From CAZUQA01 sp964622375 (lineage in GTDB: Bacteria > Bacillota_I > Bacilli_A > Erysipelotrichales > Erysipelotrichaceae), in assembly GCA_964622375.1 (NCBI GenBank), contig CAZUQA010000009.1, positions 1 to 12,074 of the forward strand: a DNA stretch of 12,074 nt, in the 5' to 3' direction. Under the pieces are notes generated by a model, which was not told where the DNA came from, did not search any database, and saw only the letters and a program-made list of their open reading frames with translations. Position numbers and translations under genes: made by a program. This document shows positions 6,907-12,074 of the stretch, in pieces (the first letter of the stretch is position 1; every line of letters begins with the position of its first letter).

Positions 6907-9472
6907 GACGCTTTTGGTTGATGGCAACTCTGTGCTCTTTCGGGCTTTTTATGCCAGTAATTACGGTAAGCGGATGGTTACCAGTTTTAATGTCAACACC
7001 AACGCCGTTTACACTTTTGCGACGATGCTGTTTAAGGCTATTGATGTATTACAACCGGATAGAATCGCTGTGATTTTTGACAGCGGCGTAAAAAGCATAC
7101 GCAATCAATGGTATCCGGAGTATAAAGGTACCCGGAAAGAAATCGATCCGGATTTATTGGTGCAGATTCCTATAACTTATGAGTTTCTCGATGCTGCCGG
7201 TATTTATCGTTATCACAAAGACGGCGTCGAAGCTGATGATATCATCGGGACACTTAGCCACAGTCTAAAAACCGATGAAGTAATGATACTGACCAGCGAC
7301 AAAGATTTGTTACAGCTGATTAAAGAGAATGTTACGGTTTTTTTGATGAAAACCGGCTTAACGGAGCTGCAAGCCGTAGATGAAGAAGAATTGAAAAGAA
7401 GCTGGGGCTTAAGCCCACAACAGATTATTGATTTGAAGAGCCTGATGGGTGATGCTTCGGATAACATCCCCGGAGTAAAAGGAGTTGGTGAGAAAACAGC
7501 ACTAAAACTACTACAAGAATATCAGAGCTTAAGTGGTGTCTATGCGAATATCGCTAAAATAAGTGGCAGCTTACAGGACAAATTGGTGGCGGAAAAGGAA
7601 AAAGCCGAGCTATCCTATCGTCTTGCTACGATATTATTGGATTGCGCTATTGATTTTGAAGAAGCTGCTTGGACTTATAAACTGAACCACAAAGATTTAT
7701 ATAATTTTTACCAGAAATACGAAATGCGTTCCTTGATCGCTAAGTTGGAAGTCAACAACGATAAGGCTTACCAACCAACGAAAATTGTAACAGAATTGCC
7801 TGAGATATGTTTCGACGAAACAGTTTATGTGGCACTGGATTGGGCGGGAACAGATTATCAAAGCGGACTTTATGGTTGGGCTTTTTGTTGCCGGGGGCAA
7901 AGCTACTATATCAGCAATGAAGATGTAGCGGTTAAGGGGCAATTGTCGCGATTTTGGACCGGGGTCAACACCAAAGTCGTCTATAATCTAAAAGATTATT
8001 ATCACTTGTTAGCCGCTGTGGAAATTAAACCGGAGAATACCGAAGACTTGATGATTGTCAGTTTTTTAGCTGATTCCTTAATTAACAGCTGGGATAAGTT
8101 ACTGGTCGCTAATGACAGTCCGCCAGCTTTGGCCCACAGTAGCCTTTATGGCACAGTTTCTAAACCGCAATTGGCGGATCTAACTGTACGAAGCCAATAC
8201 TCTGGTCAAAGCACTCAGATAATGGCAGAAGTCTATCAAAACTATTATGACAGAATATGTAAAGCTGACATGTTAGCTTTATATCAGGATATGGAAAAAC
8301 CTTTGTCTTTTGTTTTGTTTACAATGGAACGACAGGGAGTAAAAATTGATACACAAATACTAAAGGATATTGCAGCTAGTACCGAAGATATACTACAGGA
8401 TTTGACCCTGCAGATTCAACAATATGCCTTGCGTGACTTCAATATTAATTCACCGAAGCAGTTAGCTGAAGTGCTGTTTGATGATTTGGGTTTAAGAGCA
8501 AACAAGAAACGTTCGACAGCCGTTGAAGAGTTGGAGAAAATTGCCCATTTGCATCCCATCGTCCAGTTGATACTGGAGTATCGTAAATACCAAAAACTCT
8601 ATTCTACTTACGCCGAAGGTCTGCAACGTTATATCAATGTTGACGGAAAAATCCACACCAAATATCAGCAGTGCCTAACGCAAACCGGTCGGTTGAGCTC
8701 TATTGAACCTAACCTGCAGAATATTAGCGTCCGTAATGAGGAAACGCGGGAAATTCGTAAAGCCTTCATTCCGCAATATGATTATTTGTTGAGTGCGGAT
8801 TACTCGCAGGTGGAATTGCGTTTTTTAGCACATTTGGCTGATGAGCAAGCGATGATCAATATTTTTAAAGAAAAACAAGACATTCACTCGGCAACAGCAG
8901 CCGCCATCTATGATTTGCCGCCGGAGCAACTTTCACCAGCGATGCGGCGGGCCGCCAAAGCCGTAAACTTTGGCATTGTCTACGGCATCAGTGATTTTGG
9001 ATTAGCCAATCAATTAGGCATCAGTCGCCAAGAAGCCGGGGCTTTTATCGCTAACTATCTGTCAGAGTTTCCGGGTATTAGAACTTATATGGATAAAACC
9101 ATTGCTTATTGCCAAGCTAATGGTTATGTTAAGACGATCATGGGGCGCCAACGAGCAATACCGGAGATTAACGATAAAGACTATCAAAGAAGAGAATTTG
9201 CGAAAAGAGCAGCGATGAATGCCCCGATTCAGGGTAGCGCTGCTGATTTGATAAAAATCGCGATGCTCAACATCCAAAAGGAACTGGATTTACGGCAACT
9301 GCAATCAAAAATGATAATGAGTGTTCACGATGAACTGTTGTTTGATGTCGTTGCCGCGGAATTAGCAGAGGTAAAAGAACTGGTGCGCTACCAGATGGAA
9401 AGCGCCATGCAACTGGTAGTTGACTTAGAAGTTGATATTAATTATGCAGAAAACTGGTATGGAGCTAAGTAA
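6899..9472 (+). CDS. polA: DNA polymerase I
   Basis: This repair and Okazaki-fragment-processing polymerase is 857 residues long, typical of Bacilli. The N-terminal 5' nuclease is complete: YKGTRK (75-80), DGVEADDIIGTL (108-119), TSDKDLL (132-138) and MGDASDNIPGVKGVGEKT (183-200). The middle 3'-5' exonuclease domain (about 300-455) has lost its metal-binding acids: the DxE site reads LDWAGTD (313-319), and the YxxxD region reads YSGQS (434-438). Proofreading is therefore probably absent, as in Bacillus PolA. The polymerase domain has TGRLSS (596-601), motif A DYSQVELR (634-641), motif B RRAAKAVNFGIVYG (683-696) and motif C VHDE (809-812), all intact. The ATG overlaps the previous gene's end (ATGAATAA) and has no clear Shine-Dalgarno, which suggests translational coupling to the lipoprotein. 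The TAA overlaps the next ATG by one base. Confidence 0.98.
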   Translation: MNKTLLVDGNSVLFRAFYASNYGKRMVTSFNVNTNAVYTFATMLFKAIDVLQPDRIAVIFDSGVKSIRNQWYPEYKGTRKEIDPDLLVQIPITYEFLDAAGIYRYHKDGVEADDIIGTLSHSLKTDEVMILTSDKDLLQLIKENVTVFLMKTGLTELQAVDEEELKRSWGLSPQQIIDLKSLMGDASDNIPGVKGVGEKTALKLLQEYQSLSGVYANIAKISGSLQDKLVAEKEKAELSYRLATILLDCAIDFEEAAWTYKLNHKDLYNFYQKYEMRSLIAKLEVNNDKAYQPTKIVTELPEICFDETVYVALDWAGTDYQSGLYGWAFCCRGQSYYISNEDVAVKGQLSRFWTGVNTKVVYNLKDYYHLLAAVEIKPENTEDLMIVSFLADSLINSWDKLLVANDSPPALAHSSLYGTVSKPQLADLTVRSQYSGQSTQIMAEVYQNYYDRICKADMLALYQDMEKPLSFVLFTMERQGVKIDTQILKDIAASTEDILQDLTLQIQQYALRDFNINSPKQLAEVLFDDLGLRANKKRSTAVEELEKIAHLHPIVQLILEYRKYQKLYSTYAEGLQRYINVDGKIHTKYQQCLTQTGRLSSIEPNLQNISVRNEETREIRKAFIPQYDYLLSADYSQVELRFLAHLADEQAMINIFKEKQDIHSATAAAIYDLPPEQLSPAMRRAAKAVNFGIVYGISDFGLANQLGISRQEAGAFIANYLSEFPGIRTYMDKTIAYCQANGYVKTIMGRQRAIPEINDKDYQRREFAKRAAMNAPIQGSAADLIKIAMLNIQKELDLRQLQSKMIMSVHDELLFDVVAAELAEVKELVRYQMESAMQLVVDLEVDINYAENWYGAK

Positions 9473-10866
9473 TGCCTGAGTTACCGGAAGTTGAAACTGT
9501 TGTTCGCACTTTAGCAAGGCACTTAGAAAATCGGAGTATCACAGCTGTGGAAATTCCTTATCAGCGGATTATCGAATTTCCGACGGCTAACGCTTTTATC
9601 AAGCAATGCCAAGGACAGCATTTTCGCGACTTCAAGCGCCGGGGGAAATATCTGATTTTTGTGCTGGATGACTACAACTTAGTTGTTCATCTGCGCATGG
9701 AAGGTAAGTTCTTTGTGAAGGATAATTTCAGTAGACTGACAAAGCACGATCATGTGCTGTTTGTTTTGGATGATGGCCAAAAGCTCTATTACAATGATGT
9801 CAGAAAATTCGGCAGAATGTGGTTATATCCGCTTGATCAAGAAATGCGTTGCTTATCAACTTTAGGTTATGAGTTTTTCGATAAACAGATGAGCGTTGAT
9901 TATCTGTTGAATCTGGCGCGACAAAAGGACTGGGAACTAAAACGGCTATTGCTGGATCAAAGTTGCATCTTGGGAGTAGGGAACATTTATGCCGATGAAA
10001 TTTGTTGGGCGATGAAAAAGCATCCGCGCACCGCTATCAACACTTTAAACAAAGCTGATTTTAAAAAGATGATTAGTGCCGGCATAACTATTTTAAATAA
10101 AGCGATAACTGCCGGCGGGACAACCATTAGGTCTTACTCTTCAGCCCAAGGGGTCAGTGGGCGTTTTCAATTTTCACTTAAAGTTCACGGACGCCAAGAT
10201 GAAAAATGTTATAATTGTCAAACCAAGATTTTAAAGGATCGTGTTGCCGGCCGAGGAACTTACTATTGCCCTAATTGCCAAAGATACCAGTATCATTTTG
10301 TGGCAATCACCGGTAGAAGAGCCGCGGGAAAATCTTTGGTTTTGCAGTATTTTTCAAATTTGGGCTTTAAAGTAATTGATTGTGACAAAATTGTTGATCA
10401 GCTATTGAAAGATGAAGCCGTCATCACTGAAGTTGCGGCGCTATTGTCGCTTAGACTAACCGGGAAACATCAAGCCAACAAAAGTATGATTGCAGCAAGG
10501 ATCTTCAATGACGATGAATTGAAGAAGCGTTATGAGAACTTTATCTATCCCTTAGTTTATCGAGAAATCAAACAACAACAAGCTCCCTATACCATAGTGG
10601 AGGTACAAAGATTGTTTGAAGCCGGCTTTGATCGTTATTTCCAAGCTGCCATTGTGGTTAGCAGTTCAAAAGAGCAGGAAAGAGCGCGGCTACTGGCCAA
10701 GAAAGTCAGTGACGAGGATATCGCCTGGCGCCAAAAATATCAGAGTAAAAACAGCCAGTTAGTGGCTAAAGCTAACTTTGTGATTGATAATGACGGTAGT
10801 GTCGCGGAGTTGAAGACAAAAGTGGAATATTTAGCAAAAATCCTTAAAGGGGAGAATTTATGTTAA
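9472..10866 (+). CDS. mutM-coaE: Fused formamidopyrimidine-DNA glycosylase (Fpg/MutM) and dephospho-CoA kinase (CoaE)
   Basis: One uninterrupted frame of 464 residues carries two enzymes. Residues 1-274 are Fpg, which excises 8-oxoguanine and ring-opened purines. It has catalytic N-terminal PELPEVE, Lys in RRGKYL (57-61), DVRKFGR (109-115), GVGNIYADE (168-176), and a zinc finger with Cys 246, 249, 266 and 269 ending in CQ. Only about six residues later comes CoaE (about 276-464), which phosphorylates dephospho-CoA in the last step of CoA synthesis. It has a Walker A GRRAAGKS (281-288), DCD (303-305), LFEAGFD (381-387) and FVIDNDGS (436-443). Several CoaE signatures are altered (see findings). 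GGAG at 9461-9464 provides a ribosome binding site. Adjacent mutM and coaE genes are known in Bacilli, so fusion of neighbours is the simple origin. The alternative is a sequencing error that removed a stop, but both domains are in frame and complete. Confidence 0.93.
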   Translation: MPELPEVETVVRTLARHLENRSITAVEIPYQRIIEFPTANAFIKQCQGQHFRDFKRRGKYLIFVLDDYNLVVHLRMEGKFFVKDNFSRLTKHDHVLFVLDDGQKLYYNDVRKFGRMWLYPLDQEMRCLSTLGYEFFDKQMSVDYLLNLARQKDWELKRLLLDQSCILGVGNIYADEICWAMKKHPRTAINTLNKADFKKMISAGITILNKAITAGGTTIRSYSSAQGVSGRFQFSLKVHGRQDEKCYNCQTKILKDRVAGRGTYYCPNCQRYQYHFVAITGRRAAGKSLVLQYFSNLGFKVIDCDKIVDQLLKDEAVITEVAALLSLRLTGKHQANKSMIAARIFNDDELKKRYENFIYPLVYREIKQQQAPYTIVEVQRLFEAGFDRYFQAAIVVSSSKEQERARLLAKKVSDEDIAWRQKYQSKNSQLVAKANFVIDNDGSVAELKTKVEYLAKILKGENLC

Positions 10867-11999
10867 ACAAGGAAATGCGCTATCAAGTTGAAGCAGATTT
10901 TGATTTGAGTGATTCTATGCGGGAAACGTTGACGAAACTTTATCAACCCTTGATGGGGGCGGATGCTTTTGTTTTATATTTTTCTCTATTAAGCTTAAAA
11001 AAAGGGAGTTTTCAAGAGTTAGCCGACATGGTGAATTTTGATTTACCGAAATTGGAAAGAGCGCGGATTAAGTTGGAAGAGTTAAGCCTTTTGCTTACTT
11101 ATCTGAAAGACCAACATTATCTTTTATGCCTCAATGCTCCCCTGGAATACCGTAAATTCCTTTATCATGATGTCTTTGGTCGCTTGTTGCTACTGACTAT
11201 GGGTGTTGCTTACTATGAAAACTGTTTAAAAGCTAATCCGGAGATCGATAAAAGTGAGTATATCAATGTTTCAGCTAAAATGGACAAGAGCATACTCTAC
11301 CGTTTTACCCCAGCCCAAGAGGAACGCTTTTCTTCAAGTCGGCTGCTCAGGAAGAACACGGTCATTGACCAAAATGAATTGTTTGCGGGCATCTCAGCTT
11401 TTCGGTTTCCCTATGAACATCGAACACAAGCGAATATTGAGGCAATTTTAGAAGTCGCTGAATTATATGAGTTGCCGTTAGAACTGGTTAAAGAGCTGTT
11501 TCTAAAAGCCTATGACAGCAATACCAACACTTTTGATATTGCCGACTACAAAAGGCGAGTACGCAATAAGAAATTCAGTAAAGAAAACAGTATCAGCTAT
11601 CAGCAGCCTTGTGTTGCTTTCCTAGGGCGTTTTCAAAATTCGGGTGCCGTTTCTGATGCTAATGCCAAAGCTTTGGAAAAACTGAAAAGCAAATACAATT
11701 TAGCTAATGAAGTTATTAATGTGATAGTCGAATATTGTTTGAAACAACACGACATGAAACTAATCTGGGGGATTATCGATACCATTGCTGCGGAGTTTGA
11801 TCGTCTGAAAATAAATGATTATCAAGCTGCGCTAAAGCATTTAAATTCCGCTCGTTATAAGAAAACCGCCGCCGAGAAAAAAGTTAACACACCTGCTTGG
11901 ATAACTACCAAGCGTGAGGTAAAAAGTGGTAAAATAAATGATGATGAATATGATCCGGAAGCCTACAACAAAGCTATTGAAAGGCTGAGCAAAAAATGA
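10860..11999 (+). CDS. dnaB: Replication initiation and membrane attachment protein DnaB (DnaD/DnaB superfamily)
   Basis: This is Firmicute DnaB, the helicase co-loader rather than the helicase. It is 379 residues, shorter than the roughly 470 of B. subtilis DnaB. The N-terminal winged-helix-like part has LYQPLMGADAFVLYF (about 27-41), close to the family's YQP-x-x-G pattern. A DnaB_2 helical domain follows near 270-330 (NLANEVINVIVEY then LKINDYQAALKHL), and the C-terminus ends in a basic, then acidic tail containing YDPEAYNKAIERLSKK. It has a strong ribosome binding site AAGGGGAG (10847-10854) inside the previous gene and overlaps that gene's end by 7 bases. In Bacilli it works with DnaD and DnaI at the origin and at stalled forks. 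The following gene overlaps by ATGA, as expected for dnaB-dnaI. Identification rests on the C-terminal domain plus gene order. Confidence 0.88.
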   Translation: MLNKEMRYQVEADFDLSDSMRETLTKLYQPLMGADAFVLYFSLLSLKKGSFQELADMVNFDLPKLERARIKLEELSLLLTYLKDQHYLLCLNAPLEYRKFLYHDVFGRLLLLTMGVAYYENCLKANPEIDKSEYINVSAKMDKSILYRFTPAQEERFSSSRLLRKNTVIDQNELFAGISAFRFPYEHRTQANIEAILEVAELYELPLELVKELFLKAYDSNTNTFDIADYKRRVRNKKFSKENSISYQQPCVAFLGRFQNSGAVSDANAKALEKLKSKYNLANEVINVIVEYCLKQHDMKLIWGIIDTIAAEFDRLKINDYQAALKHLNSARYKKTAAEKKVNTPAWITTKREVKSGKINDDEYDPEAYNKAIERLSKK

Positions 12000-12074
12000 C
12001 AATTGACGAGTATCGCTTGGACAAAGCCACCCAAAAGTTGAAAGATGAATTGGTAGCCAACTTATTACGAAATA
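11996..12074 (+). CDS. dnaI: Probable helicase loader DnaI, N-terminal start (partial)
   Basis: An ATG at 11996 overlaps the dnaB stop (ATGA), and 26 codons remain open to the window end. The start is MTIDEYRLDKATQKLK and continues as a charged helix. AAAGG at 11980-11984 could serve as a somewhat distant ribosome binding site. The AAA+ domain of DnaI, which would confirm it, lies outside the window. The name is inferred from the conserved dnaB-dnaI order, not from motifs. Confidence 0.6.
   Translation, partial: MTIDEYRLDKATQKLKDELVANLLRN

Noticed and set aside
11254..11451. Alternative + strand open frame inside dnaB
   Set aside because: An out-of-frame shadow of dnaB with no ribosome binding site and no recognisable product.

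Overview
The window comes from a low-GC Firmicute, probably on the Bacilli/Erysipelotrichia side. The DnaK lacks the nucleotide-binding-domain insertion seen in Gram-negative DnaK. A DnaB-type initiation protein (DnaD/DnaB superfamily) is followed by what is probably its DnaI partner. Tryptophan is encoded by TGG and TGA is used as a stop, so this is not a UGA-recoding mollicute. All genes lie on the + strand.

Layout. (1) Positions 1-3063 hold the distal heat-shock operon: the 3' end of grpE, then dnaK and dnaJ, closed by a clear intrinsic terminator. (2) Positions 3083-4881 hold a separately promoted gene for a secreted protein with four fibronectin-III-like repeats. (3) Positions 4882-5211 are a mostly non-coding, AT-rich stretch with TTACGA-type repeats. 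It includes a 35-codon gene for a single-span, basic-tailed peptide with a strong ribosome binding site and its own terminator. (4) Positions 5218-5898 encode a RadC-family protein whose start abuts that terminator. (5) From 5920 onward there is a tightly packed run with every junction overlapping: a ZnuA-like lipoprotein, DNA polymerase I, a fused formamidopyrimidine-DNA glycosylase/dephospho-CoA kinase, DnaB, and the start of a probable dnaI, which runs off the end.

How the genes work together. The first block is protein folding (GrpE, DnaK, DnaJ). The last block is replication and repair: PolA fills gaps, Fpg removes oxidised purines, and DnaB with the probable DnaI loads the replicative helicase. 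It matches the polA-mutM-coaE-dnaB-dnaI order known in Bacilli, with mutM and coaE merged and no nrdR between coaE and dnaB. The least ordinary points are the Fpg-CoaE fusion, the ZnuA-like lipoprotein that has lost the family's metal-binding histidines and may be read from a leaderless mRNA, and the 35-residue membrane peptide. No RNA genes, insertion sequences or CRISPR arrays were recognised.
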